Of a stretch of 61,999 nucleotides of DNA, positions 43,516 to 51,722 are shown in pieces. The number at the start of each line of letters is the position of its first letter. Position 1 is the first letter of the stretch. The notes under the pieces were generated by a model, which saw only the letters and a list, made by a program, of their open reading frames with translations, did not search any database and was not told the DNA's origin. Position numbers and translations under genes: made by a program. This DNA is from an uncultured Aeriscardovia sp. (GTDB lineage Bacteria; Actinomycetota; Actinomycetes; Actinomycetales; Bifidobacteriaceae). Location: positions 1 to 61,999 of the forward strand of contig CAIFER010000002.1 of assembly GCA_903789525.1 (NCBI GenBank). The letters are read 5' to 3'.

Positions 43516-44322
43516 TTACCGAGCATGTGCGAGGAGGAAATCGCGGATGGCCGGTAATACAATCTTGCGATGCTCAACGTTCCCAAAGCCATGGCCACCG
43601 CCTTGGATGATCTTAAGAGTCATGTGTTTCCCGTAAACATTGGAATAGCGTCGGATGTAGTCAAGGGGAATAAAATCTGCTGTCCCATGAATAAATAGCA
43701 CATCACCATTGAAACCGCGTGCCTCTTCATACGGGTCAAGATGTGCTGCGTCCTCAACTTCAGCAGGTCCCATTGCTTGACCCATGAAGTCGAAGTAACC
43801 ATGTTGCTTGAGCCCTTCGAGTGACTGTCCCTGAATTTTATGTTCTTTTGTGATTTCATCGACAAAGGAAGTTGCGGCAGATGTGAGAACCATGCTACGT
43901 GGTTGCTCGTCGAGTTGAGGAGCTGTTAGCGAAGCGACAATAGACCCCATGCTCAGCCCTACAAAATGAAGATTATGAGGGTCAACAAATGGTAGTTTGC
44001 GGATCTGGCGAATAACCTGTACTGCATCTTTTACATCAGCGTGAGTTGATGTATCAAAGAAATCGCCATCAGACTCACCGTGACCCGCTCGATCATAAGC
44101 GATTGCGGCGAAGCCAGCTTGAGCGAGCATCCGACCGATCTGGACAAAATAGCGACCGAACTCAATGCGAGTACCACCAAAACCGTGGAATAACACGGCT
44201 GTTGGAAGAGGAGAATGCGAATTTATCGTGACGCCATCAGGCAAATAGGCGGTAGCTCGCAATGTTAAAGTGCTGTTATCAGAACGCATAACAGTGAAAT
44301 CAAGAGAGTGAAGAGAAATCAT
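43516..44322 (-). CDS. Alpha/beta hydrolase, cinnamoyl/feruloyl esterase-like
   Basis: This 268-residue serine hydrolase starts at ATG 44322, one base after the stop of the upstream transporter, so translation is coupled. AVLFHGFGGTR is the oxyanion HGF motif, GLSMGS the nucleophile elbow, FIHGTADFIP the acid loop, and GGGHGFG the catalytic His. Overall features resemble cinnamoyl esterases of lactobacilli and bifidobacteria. It may release aromatic acids or acyl groups from the glycoside brought in by the partner transporter. The frame extends upstream, but that part overlaps the transporter gene. Confidence 0.8.
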   Translation of the reverse strand: MISLHSLDFTVMRSDNSTLTLRATAYLPDGVTINSHSPLPTAVLFHGFGGTRIEFGRYFVQIGRMLAQAGFAAIAYDRAGHGESDGDFFDTSTHADVKDAVQVIRQIRKLPFVDPHNLHFVGLSMGSIVASLTAPQLDEQPRSMVLTSAATSFVDEITKEHKIQGQSLEGLKQHGYFDFMGQAMGPAEVEDAAHLDPYEEARGFNGDVLFIHGTADFIPLDYIRRYSNVYGKHMTLKIIQGGGHGFGNVEHRKIVLPAIRDFLLAHAR

Positions 44323-44323
44323 A

Positions 44324-45778
44324 TCATACTTCTTTCTTAGTAACGGAAGAAACTGGACGGTTTTCTGTGGCGGTATTACCTGCAGCAGTTTCCAACGGCA
44401 CAGAAATTGCGGTGTTCCTAGTAGCCAGATCTTTGTGAATACTGACCATAACCCCTTTGTCGTCGAGACGATAGAACAGCATGATGATGATACCGATGAC
44501 CGAGCAGATGGCAGATAGCCAGATGAAGTTGAAGGAGATGGCACCGAGTGAGGTTGCCGTCTGTGTTCTGTTAGCAACAAATCCGGCGTGAGCAAGGATA
44601 AAGCTTGTCAGCCATCCAGCGATACCAGCACCAGCTGTCACACCAATCGTGGCGCACGATGTAATAAGCCCTTGTCCGCGGATACCCGTCTTCCATTCAC
44701 CGTAATCGACGACATCAGCAAGCATGACAAATCCGACAGAAGAACCCGCTCCAGACAGTGAGGCAATGGCAACACCGATCATGATGACTGGGATCGAATG
44801 GAGGTTTGCACCAAGTTGCAGAATTCCGGAGCCAACGATAGAGCAGAGGAAGAACGTAATAACAATATTGCGCTTCTTCATCTTTTTTGCCATGAAGGGC
44901 GTGAGAATCATGCCGAGAATCATGCCGATTGAATTAATACCATTGACGACGGAGGAGAGGCCGGCATTGCCCACGTTGTATTTGAAGAAATATGCGATGG
45001 AAGAGGACTTGCCGACAACGCCGATAAAGGTTACGAAGTTCAACAGCACGATAAGCCACCACGGGAGGTTTCGCATCATAGCGCTGAAACTTTTAGTAAA
45101 CGGAGGTTCCTTGGCCTTAGCCGTGATGACACGTTCACGGGTGCCAAAGAAAGTGAATAGTAGGCATCCGACGGAGATCACACCAAAGCAGAGCATTGTT
45201 AGTGTGAAGCCGAGTTGCTGATTACCACGACCAAGGATACCAACGAGTGGAAGAGTGAGGACACCAGAAAGGATGACGCCAACCTGTCCACCTACATTTC
45301 TGAAAGCGTTGGCATTGACGCGTTCTTGCTGGTTTGTCGTAAGATTCGGCAGAATAGCGGTTGTCGGGGTGCCGGCACCAGCTGCTACGAAGCTGATGAG
45401 AATGTAGGTAATATATGCCCAAATGAGCTTACCGCTAGGAGAAATGCGAGGAACGCTAAAGACCAATACGCCGGTAATGGCGAAGGGGATGGAGAACCAG
45501 AGGAACCATGGACGAACTTTTCCCCAACGGGTATGTGTCTTATCAATTAGTTCGCCCACTAGAGGTCCGGCAATGATATCAAGCAGACGGACGACAAGGA
45601 AAAGTGTGCCAACCTTTAGTACGTCGAGACCCGCTACATCCGTGTAATAAAACATCAGATACATCGTCAAGACATTGAAGACGAGATTGTACCCAGTGTC
45701 TGCGGCACCATACGCCAGCTTCTCGCGCAGGGAGAGTTTGACGTCCGCGCCGCTGCCAGCAGTTAGGGTGTGTGACAT
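44324..45778 (-). CDS. GPH-family sugar:cation symporter (MFS)
   Basis: This 484-residue membrane transporter has 12 TM segments and belongs to the glycoside-pentoside-hexuronide:cation symporter family. LREKLAYGAADTGYNLVF at the start, DIIAGPLVGELIDKTHTRWGKVRPW between TM2 and TM3 (DIIAGP and RWGKVRPW are the hallmark), and LADVVDYGEWKTGIRG late are all typical. ATG 45778 follows GGAGTT. It sits upstream of the esterase and faces the LacI gene at 45956, so a glycoside inducer is likely. The exact sugar is not determinable. Confidence 0.88.
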   Translation of the reverse strand: MSHTLTAGSGADVKLSLREKLAYGAADTGYNLVFNVLTMYLMFYYTDVAGLDVLKVGTLFLVVRLLDIIAGPLVGELIDKTHTRWGKVRPWFLWFSIPFAITGVLVFSVPRISPSGKLIWAYITYILISFVAAGAGTPTTAILPNLTTNQQERVNANAFRNVGGQVGVILSGVLTLPLVGILGRGNQQLGFTLTMLCFGVISVGCLLFTFFGTRERVITAKAKEPPFTKSFSAMMRNLPWWLIVLLNFVTFIGVVGKSSSIAYFFKYNVGNAGLSSVVNGINSIGMILGMILTPFMAKKMKKRNIVITFFLCSIVGSGILQLGANLHSIPVIMIGVAIASLSGAGSSVGFVMLADVVDYGEWKTGIRGQGLITSCATIGVTAGAGIAGWLTSFILAHAGFVANRTQTATSLGAISFNFIWLSAICSVIGIIIMLFYRLDDKGVMVSIHKDLATRNTAISVPLETAAGNTATENRPVSSVTKKEV

Positions 45779-45855
45779 TTCAACTCCTTTGTTGAGATTT
45801 GTTTCCTCTACGCAATTATTGGCTAGCGAAAAAGAGCGGACTGGACGAGAAGAAA

Positions 45856-45926
45856 GAAATTTCGCAATCAAAAATAGTTAAATAGTATAGAAATAACAAG
45901 TAAAAAGAGATTTAAAAAGAAATTTC
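45856..45926. promoter_or_regulatory. Two GAAATTTC operators, 63 bp apart
   Basis: The palindrome GAAATTTC occurs at 45856-45863 and 45919-45926, each within AAAGAAATTTCG. They lie in the divergent region between the transporter/esterase operon and its LacI gene. The spacing equals about six helical turns, suitable for looping by a LacI-type dimer pair. Confidence 0.5.
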
Positions 45927-45955
45927 GTGATAAAAAGAAGCTGGAGAACTTCGTT

Positions 45956-46984
45956 ATGGCACGTCCGAAACTTGTCCAGATCGCTCAGATGGCGAATACG
46001 ACACCTTCTACTATCTCCAAAGTTATTAATGGTCGACCTGGTGTGTCACAGGAAACGCGCAATCGTATTGATGCGCTTTTATCACGGATTAATTATTCCA
46101 AACGGCCAGTGAGGCATCCGCGTTCGCATACGATTATGATCGTCTGCCGAGATCTGTCTCAGCCGTGGGTTCCAGATTTGCTGAAAGGTGCTTTTAGATA
46201 TGCATCCGAGCACGGCATGGTTGTCTCGATTACTGGACGAGATATCGGCAACGACGTTTATATTCGAGCCATCGAGCGTGCGCACCCTGTGGCTGTTTTG
46301 TTTGACAATCCTTACATTCCGATGGAGGATCGTCGTGTTTGTGACAGGCTTAATATCGTCTATTCGGTTCTTTCTTTAGATGGTCGTCCAGCTCAAGAAT
46401 CGACAGAATATCGTATCGACGACTGGAGAACAGGGTTTGTGGCAGGGCAGTATCTTCTTCACCTTGGGCATCGGCGGATTGCAGTTGTTTGTGGTCCTCT
46501 AACCGTACCGTGTAACAGTGCTCGTCTTGATGGTTTTCGTGCTGCACTTCAGCAGGAACATTGTCGATTACCGCAGCGTTGGGTATCTGATACACCTGGT
46601 TGGATGGAGTCCGGCCGTGCAGCAGCACTAGCCTTTCTCTCTGATCCCGCGCCGCTTCGTCCAACGGCTATCTTTTCAACATCGGACACTATCGCTTTGG
46701 GAGTTCTCGTTGCTGCCCAACAAAGAGGTGTCGCTGTTCCTAATGAGTTATCTGTACTCGGCTGTGATGGAATTGAGGCTGGTAAGCATGCTGAACCTCC
46801 GTTGACGACATTCTGTCATCCTGTTGCGCGTATGGTTGATGAAGCTTTTGAACAGATGGGCAGACAGTCTGTAGAAGAGAATGTGTCTTCTTCTCGAGCG
46901 CCATCAATTTTTACTTATCAGACTCATATGGTCGAACGCGGGAGCTGTGCTTCTCCTCCTTCACATAAAAGTGAGATTACGTAA
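45956..46984 (+). CDS. LacI family regulator, divergent from transporter/esterase operon
   Basis: This 342-residue LacI protein has the HTH VQIAQMANTTPSTISKVING near residue 7, then the hinge and a sugar-binding domain with AIFSTSDTIALGVLVAAQQ and VLGCDGIEAG. ATG 45956 follows GGAG about 9 nt upstream. It is divergent from the GPH transporter, with two identical GAAATTTC palindromes between them, and most likely represses that operon until the glycoside is present. Its own expression may be autoregulated. Confidence 0.9.
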   Translation: MARPKLVQIAQMANTTPSTISKVINGRPGVSQETRNRIDALLSRINYSKRPVRHPRSHTIMIVCRDLSQPWVPDLLKGAFRYASEHGMVVSITGRDIGNDVYIRAIERAHPVAVLFDNPYIPMEDRRVCDRLNIVYSVLSLDGRPAQESTEYRIDDWRTGFVAGQYLLHLGHRRIAVVCGPLTVPCNSARLDGFRAALQQEHCRLPQRWVSDTPGWMESGRAAALAFLSDPAPLRPTAIFSTSDTIALGVLVAAQQRGVAVPNELSVLGCDGIEAGKHAEPPLTTFCHPVARMVDEAFEQMGRQSVEENVSSSRAPSIFTYQTHMVERGSCASPPSHKSEIT

Positions 46985-47080
46985 GTAGTTTTATGCACAG
47001 GCGAATTGATAAAACTCCGAATTGACGTGACTGATGAACACAATTGACCTAGTTCTACTTAGCTTCGCCTGTATTCAGCT

Positions 47081-48130
47081 TCACTTTTGCAAATAAAAGA
47101 CTTCTGAGGCGGTGCGGTACTGAGCGTGGTAGAAGCTCGGCTCCACGACGATGAATGGTCGCTTGCCGCTCGGTATCTCGCTATCGGCGAGTGTGGAGGA
47201 AGAACCGTCTATTTCAAGTCCCTTGTAACCCGAGAGGTATTGGGCTCGCGTCATCGACGGGTTACGGAAGAAGTAAAGGTAATAATCAGGCTTGTCGATT
47301 TGTGGGCGCAAGACCGTGCCCTTCGAGTTCTCGATCACGCACTGTTTCCCGGTCGTCGTGCTGCCATCATCGTGGTGGCAGACCGCATCGGACGCAGGTG
47401 GGTTGAGCGCCATCACGACGTTGGGAGAATGGCTGGTAAATGTGAAGACGTCATTCGTTGCGGTCGTCACAGTGGAATCAATGTCGTGGCTCTCTCCGGA
47501 AAAGGTAGTGACATTGGTGCCGGTGATATGGCCCGTTTTGCTGACCGCAAGGCAGTTTGAAGCATTGCCCGTCGAGCAGTAGGTACCGGCGATCGGAGAG
47601 AAGTCACCGTTCTGAGCGGAGGCGACTATTTCCTGCGGGGTCTGCGATGGACCAAAACTGTCGTCTGCGTGAGAGCCGGTGGATTGATGGGAGGACCCCG
47701 ATTTCTTCGAGAAACGATCTGGATTCACTGAATTTGTCTCTGATTGTGACGCTGCAGAGGAGGCGGAATTATGCGCGTGTGAACCGATTGTACCGGTCCC
47801 GAAAAGAATACCTACTACGAGAAGCGCAGCTATCAGCACAACGACCACGGTAGAGAGAATCCAGACTGTCGCGGTGGTGCCGGTAGTACCAGCCGGGGAA
47901 GTTTTCTTGACCGGTGCAGGCGCAAGGGGTGCTGGCGGCTGTGGCGAAGATGTTAGCTGTGGTGGAGTTGTCGGAGATTGCGTCGCAGGTGTCGACTGCT
48001 TGATAATCGGTTGCGCAACCGTTGGCTTTTGTGGAGGCAACGGAGGCTGTGCCGGCGGTGTTGGTGGCTTTGCGGTTGACTTTTGTGAAGGTATTGGTGG
48101 TTGCGGCACTACTGATGGTGATGGTTGCAT
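47081..48130 (-). CDS. Proline-rich single-TM protein, body of zinc-ribbon paralogue
   Basis: This 349-residue frame starts at ATG 48130 with a Pro/Gln/Thr-rich low-complexity region (PPTPPAQPPLPPQK), one TM segment (TVWILSTVVVVLIAALLVVG, about residue 89), a Ser/His-rich exported linker and a C-terminal domain with cysteines. Directly upstream in the same frame, four codons away, is a TGA at 48142-48140 preceded by a 25-residue zinc ribbon. This looks like one gene split by a stop codon. Architecture matches the protein at 41067. The function of the family is unknown. Confidence 0.6.
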   Translation of the reverse strand: MQPSPSVVPQPPIPSQKSTAKPPTPPAQPPLPPQKPTVAQPIIKQSTPATQSPTTPPQLTSSPQPPAPLAPAPVKKTSPAGTTGTTATVWILSTVVVVLIAALLVVGILFGTGTIGSHAHNSASSAASQSETNSVNPDRFSKKSGSSHQSTGSHADDSFGPSQTPQEIVASAQNGDFSPIAGTYCSTGNASNCLAVSKTGHITGTNVTTFSGESHDIDSTVTTATNDVFTFTSHSPNVVMALNPPASDAVCHHDDGSTTTGKQCVIENSKGTVLRPQIDKPDYYLYFFRNPSMTRAQYLSGYKGLEIDGSSSTLADSEIPSGKRPFIVVEPSFYHAQYRTASEVFYLQK

Positions 48131-48139
48131 TGACTGACG

Positions 48140-48217
48140 TCATGTTGTCGATTTGCCGCATGACGGGCAGAATTTGTCGTCTTTCCCAATCGTCGCGCCG
48201 CAATAGATGCAGAACAT
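48140..48217 (-). CDS. Zinc-ribbon peptide cut by in-frame TGA
   Basis: ATG 48217, preceded by GAGAGGA, begins a 25-codon frame with C3-x2-C6 and C17-x2-C20 (MFCIYCGATIGKDDKFCPSC), a complete double-CxxC zinc ribbon. It ends at TGA 48142-48140, and the same frame continues into the Pro-rich protein body from 48130. Readthrough, an error, or a nonsense mutation are all possible. Confidence 0.55.
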   Translation of the reverse strand: MFCIYCGATIGKDDKFCPSCGKSTT

Positions 48218-48489
48218 TCCTCTCAGCTCTCCTCCACATGGTTACCGAATGAGTCGGTGGTCGTTTTCTTCATCATCATAAAATTTACGGTGTATGCCGA
48301 GAATACGTTTAGCGCGTGGTCGGTGGGCAGCCACAATTTCCTTGCACCGTTTCAAAACCTGAAGCACGAACTGATACCTGATGCAGTACCTAGAATCATC
48401 ATTTTATGGAATATTTCATCATATTCTCGCGTATCAGAAGATCGTTGGAAAATGGGGCTTTTCCGCAAAATGACGCCGTTTTTGGCATG

Positions 48490-48521
48490 AAAAAGGGTTC
48501 CGAGCAATGCTCGAAACCCTT
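48490..48521 (-). terminator. Terminator after tRNA-Lys
   Basis: On the minus strand AAGGGTTTCGAGC and GCTCGGAACCCTT form a hairpin around ATT, followed by TTTTC. It lies 2 bp beyond the CCA end of tRNA-Lys. Confidence 0.85.
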
Positions 48522-48523
48522 AC

Positions 48524-48599
48524 TGGTGCCCCCTGTGGGACTCGAACCCACAACCCACGACTTAAAAGGACGCTGCTCTAGCCATTGAGCTAAAGGGGC
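48524..48599 (-). tRNA. tRNA-Lys (UUU)
   Basis: A 76-nt tRNA with encoded CCA. Acceptor GCCCCTT/AGGGGGC pairs with one G-U, D arm is GCTC...GAGC, anticodon loop is CTTTTAA (anticodon UUU), and the T arm is GTGGG-TTCGAGT-CCCAC. The anticodon stem GCGTC/GTCGT has a U30-U40 mismatch and a G27-U43 pair. A strong terminator follows immediately. Confidence 0.95.
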
Positions 48600-48650
48600 T
48601 AAATACATCATTTATTATACTGCATGCATTCCCGAACGCCTGAAAAGCTT

Positions 48651-48741
48651 AAAAACGTCGGGTCACGAAGCGCCAGTCGGCGTCGAACGCCGCTCGAAGC
48701 GGCAATAAATGGAGCCCGGGGCTATGAAATGACCCGACGCG
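48651..48741 (-). ncRNA. Candidate structured small RNA with its own promoter and terminator
   Basis: On the minus strand a 10-bp closing stem, CGTCGGGTCA (48739-48730) with TGACCCGACG (48665-48656), ends in TTTTT (48655-48651). Inside are hairpins closed by UUCG-like loops (GCCGC-TTCGA-GCGGC; GGCGT-TCG-ACGCC, overlapping, so alternatives) and AGCCCCGGGCT. A promoter-like pair TTGTCG/TAAAAT, spaced 18 bp, lies just upstream. Length about 90 nt. It shows no match to tmRNA, SRP RNA or tRNA that I recognise. It may instead be an elaborate terminator of the operon ending at 48935. Confidence 0.45.
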
Positions 48742-48747
48742 GCTTCT

Positions 48748-48777
48748 ATTTTAAGGGGCGAGTCCCGATTTCGACAA
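48748..48777 (-). promoter_or_regulatory. Predicted promoter of the small RNA candidate
   Basis: On the minus strand TTGTCG (48777-48772) and TAAAAT (48753-48748) are spaced by 18 bp, with the predicted start near 48741. The -35 has four or five of six consensus bases. Confidence 0.4.
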
Positions 48778-48934
48778 TGGTACGTCGTTAATTTCGCTCT
48801 GTAAGCCAAAAGATCAACAAATTGGATGTGTCGGCATTTGTACATTCGTATCAGCATTGTCATCAAAGCTGGGCGGTGCCGACGCCGAGAGAAAACCGAT
48901 GCCAGTCACATGTGATGCCGGTCGCAAGCAATTT

Positions 48935-49708
48935 TTAGACGAGCTTGCCATTCCTCCACTCATTAGCGCCTTCGTGAAAATCACGGGAAGTTTGCTCGAG
49001 GCGAGCTGCTGTCGACCGCAAACGGGTGATTTGAGACATCCTTTCGCGCACGCGAGCATTTGCTCGAGCTTCGTGTTCTGCTTGTCGGGCTTCCTGCGTT
49101 TGCAAGGCCTGTCGTGGATCATCATCGGCAAGGGAAGATGGTAACTGTTTTGTCCAGCGCAAGGCGAGCGATTCCATTCCCCGTGCGATCACATTCGTGA
49201 ACGTGCTAGCCCGGTCAAGCGCAACTGCAAAATCACCGGTGAAAGCACCCGAAAGAATCGAATCAGCAGTTTTGGCAATGTCAGTCGGTGTCGGGTATTC
49301 GTCAATTCCTGCGATAGCGGAAGCGGCACCTTCTGCTGGTTCGCCGAGATTCCAAAAGCGTGTGAGCGTATCACTGCCAGACTGCATCCACGAGCGAAGC
49401 ATGTACAGTCGCCACATCATTCCAGGAAGCGAATCTGGTTCGGACTTTGCCCACAGTTCAGCGATGATATCGACACCTTCACGATCAACGAGTGTGAGGA
49501 CACGTGAAACGAGTTCAGGATTTGCGGATGTATGAACGCGATGGAGAAGGGCAAGAGCAGACTGGTGACTCATTTCGTCGACTTGCTGCGGATCGATTCC
49601 GCTTGAAAGCACGTTGAGCGATTCTTCTGATAGCTGGGCAGGACGAGCTGGCCTCCGTGCACCATAGCGATGACCTTCAAATGCGTGCTGAACAGATCTG
49701 ACTGTCAT
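48935..49708 (-). CDS. Uncharacterised protein, last gene of the peptide ABC operon
   Basis: This 257-residue soluble protein has no signal peptide or TM segment. It is helix-rich, with a C-terminal probable coiled coil (QALQTQEARQAEHEARANAR then RERMSQITRLRSTAARLEQT) and a middle region with LTLVDREGVDIIAELW and SLPGMMWRLYMLRSWMQ. ATG 49708 follows GGGAAGGAAATT, 42 bp after the transporter ATPase gene, so it probably shares the peptide-importer transcript. I do not recognise the family. Confidence 0.7.
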   Translation of the reverse strand: MTVRSVQHAFEGHRYGARRPARPAQLSEESLNVLSSGIDPQQVDEMSHQSALALLHRVHTSANPELVSRVLTLVDREGVDIIAELWAKSEPDSLPGMMWRLYMLRSWMQSGSDTLTRFWNLGEPAEGAASAIAGIDEYPTPTDIAKTADSILSGAFTGDFAVALDRASTFTNVIARGMESLALRWTKQLPSSLADDDPRQALQTQEARQAEHEARANARVRERMSQITRLRSTAARLEQTSRDFHEGANEWRNGKLV

Positions 49709-49750
49709 AATTTCCTTCCCTGGGGTCCTGCGCTCTCGTTTCCCTATTTT

Positions 49751-51688
49751 CTATTCTCTCTCATCGTCGGCCGATGCGTGAGATGAATGAGATGTGTGGG
49801 GTGGCTGAGGCAGCACACCGATATGTGGCGAAGCATCCAACAGTGTGCGCGTGTAGTCAGCGTGCGGATGAGCAAGTACGCTGTCAACAGGCCCTTGCTC
49901 CATAATCGTGCCGTGCAGAATAACAGCAACGTCGTCCGCAATCTCCTGGACGATCCCTAGATCATGCGTGATGAAGAGGCATGCATAGGAATATTCATTT
50001 TGAAGACGATGGAAAAGATCAAGCACGCGCTTTTGCGCTGTCACATCGAGAGAACTCGTCGGCTCATCTGCAATGAGGAGGCGAGGATGAAGAGCTAATG
50101 CCCGTGCAATTCCAACGCGTTGCTGCTGCCCACCGGAGAGCTGAGACGGGTACCGAGACGCCAGTGCGGGATTAAGGCCGACATCTTTCATGAGTGCTGT
50201 CACGCGATCGCGAATTGCAGAAGAGTTCAAGTTCGTGTGAATCGTCAGTGGTTCGGCGATACTCCATCCGACTGTGCGTGTGGGAACGAGTGCTGATGCT
50301 GAATTCTGGAACACGTAGCCGATGTGCGACCGAGCCTGTCGCAGTGCAGATCCTTTCAAATGCTCGATATTTTGTCCGTTGATGAGTACGGATCCTGATT
50401 GTGGGTGAAGTTGAGCCGAGAGAATTTGAGCGAGCGTCGTCTTTCCAGCACCTGACTCGCCCACCAGTGCAAGCGTTTTACCTGCATCAATGCGGAATGA
50501 GATGTCAGTGAGCGCCGGTCCAGAACCGCGAGAAGAGCGGTGGAATAGCCCGTGGCACGGATACGTGAAGGAGACGTGTGAGACTTCGACGAGTGCAGAA
50601 GTTTTTTCAGACTCTGTTTTCTCGGCCATTGTTTCACGTGAAACATGTGCATGCGCTGAGGCGTGCTCAGTAGAAGCTGTGACCGGGATGGTGGCCGAGG
50701 TAGTCACTGGAGTGGTTGCTGGAATGGTGAGGCGAGGAACAGCTGCGAGAAGCTCACGCGTATATGCCTGTTGTGGATGTTCGAAAAGCTGACGCGTCGG
50801 ACCCTGTTCCACAATTCGGCCATGTTGCATGACGTAGACGTAATCGGCGCTTTCCCACACCACACCCATATCGTGTGTGATGAGAAGGATTGCCAGCTGG
50901 CGACGATGAGCGAGTCGAGTCAGAAGCGCGAGAATCCCTTTTTGTGTCGTGACATCGAGGGCAGTAGTCGGTTCATCGGCGATGAGAACGCGAGGACGAT
51001 TGATGATCGCCATCGCAATCATGGCACGCTGAAGCTGACCTCCGGAAAGTTCGTGTGGCCGAGATGCCCAAATGCGCTGAGGATCTGGAAGGCCGACTTC
51101 GCGAAGCTGGTCGAGAACTTTTTGTTTCTTTTCGGCACGAGATAGTGATCGGCCGGGAGTGTGGAATTCGAGTGCCTCCTCAATTTGATGACCGATTGTC
51201 GGCAAGGGGTCGAAGACAGCCATCGGCTCTTGGAAGACGGTTCCGATTAGTCCACCGCGGATTGTGCGAACAGGTGCATTCGGGGAGAGCAAATCAATAG
51301 AATCACTGGATTGGTCGGAGCTGTGAGTTGTGTTGGAACCACTGGATTTGCTCGAGTCAGAAGAAATGTGTGGTTGTTGATCAGTTTTCGTGGTTTGTGC
51401 GGTGGCGTGTTCGTGCGAGATGGCAGATTGATAGACCGCTGATCCGCTGACGCGTGCAGTGGGTGGATCGAGGCGCGGAAGTGCCATCGATGTGACCGAT
51501 TTACCGGATCCGGATTCACCCACAAGCGCTGTGAGACGGCCGGGGAAGAGACGCAAACTGATGTTGTGGGTGACCGGTGAGCTATGAAAACTGACACTGA
51601 GATTGTCAACGCGGATAATCGGGTGCTCGCCTTTCCACGTCTCATCTTCTGTTGAGGCTTTCATCAGAGCTTGTGTCTGAGATGGCAT
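49751..51688 (-). CDS. Fused DppD-DppF type peptide ABC ATPase
   Basis: This 645-residue protein carries two complete ABC domains in one chain. The first has VGESGSGKSVTS (Walker A), LSGGQLQR (signature) and VLIADEPTTALD (Walker B). The second has VGESGAGKTTLA, LSGGQQQR and LLIADEPTSSLD. The linker near residues 325-365 is Thr/Ser/Glu-rich. A Ser/Thr/Asp-rich insertion sits near residue 90 in the first domain. It powers the two permeases downstream in coordinate terms (upstream in the operon). ATG 51688 is used; it lies 34 bp from the binding-protein stop. Confidence 0.92.
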   Translation of the reverse strand: MPSQTQALMKASTEDETWKGEHPIIRVDNLSVSFHSSPVTHNISLRLFPGRLTALVGESGSGKSVTSMALPRLDPPTARVSGSAVYQSAISHEHATAQTTKTDQQPHISSDSSKSSGSNTTHSSDQSSDSIDLLSPNAPVRTIRGGLIGTVFQEPMAVFDPLPTIGHQIEEALEFHTPGRSLSRAEKKQKVLDQLREVGLPDPQRIWASRPHELSGGQLQRAMIAMAIINRPRVLIADEPTTALDVTTQKGILALLTRLAHRRQLAILLITHDMGVVWESADYVYVMQHGRIVEQGPTRQLFEHPQQAYTRELLAAVPRLTIPATTPVTTSATIPVTASTEHASAHAHVSRETMAEKTESEKTSALVEVSHVSFTYPCHGLFHRSSRGSGPALTDISFRIDAGKTLALVGESGAGKTTLAQILSAQLHPQSGSVLINGQNIEHLKGSALRQARSHIGYVFQNSASALVPTRTVGWSIAEPLTIHTNLNSSAIRDRVTALMKDVGLNPALASRYPSQLSGGQQQRVGIARALALHPRLLIADEPTSSLDVTAQKRVLDLFHRLQNEYSYACLFITHDLGIVQEIADDVAVILHGTIMEQGPVDSVLAHPHADYTRTLLDASPHIGVLPQPPHTSHSSHASADDERE

Positions 51689-51722
51689 CGTGTCTCCTTC
51701 CCAGTTGTCTGCTTAAGTGCGT

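Noticed and set aside
43516-44595. 359-residue reading of the esterase
   Set aside because: The first 91 residues overlap the transporter gene in another frame and lack conserved features. ATG 44322 is one base from the transporter stop.
48490-48777. tRNA-Lys as attachment site of an integrated element
   Set aside because: No integrase, no duplicated tRNA end, and the flanking genes are ordinary transport genes.
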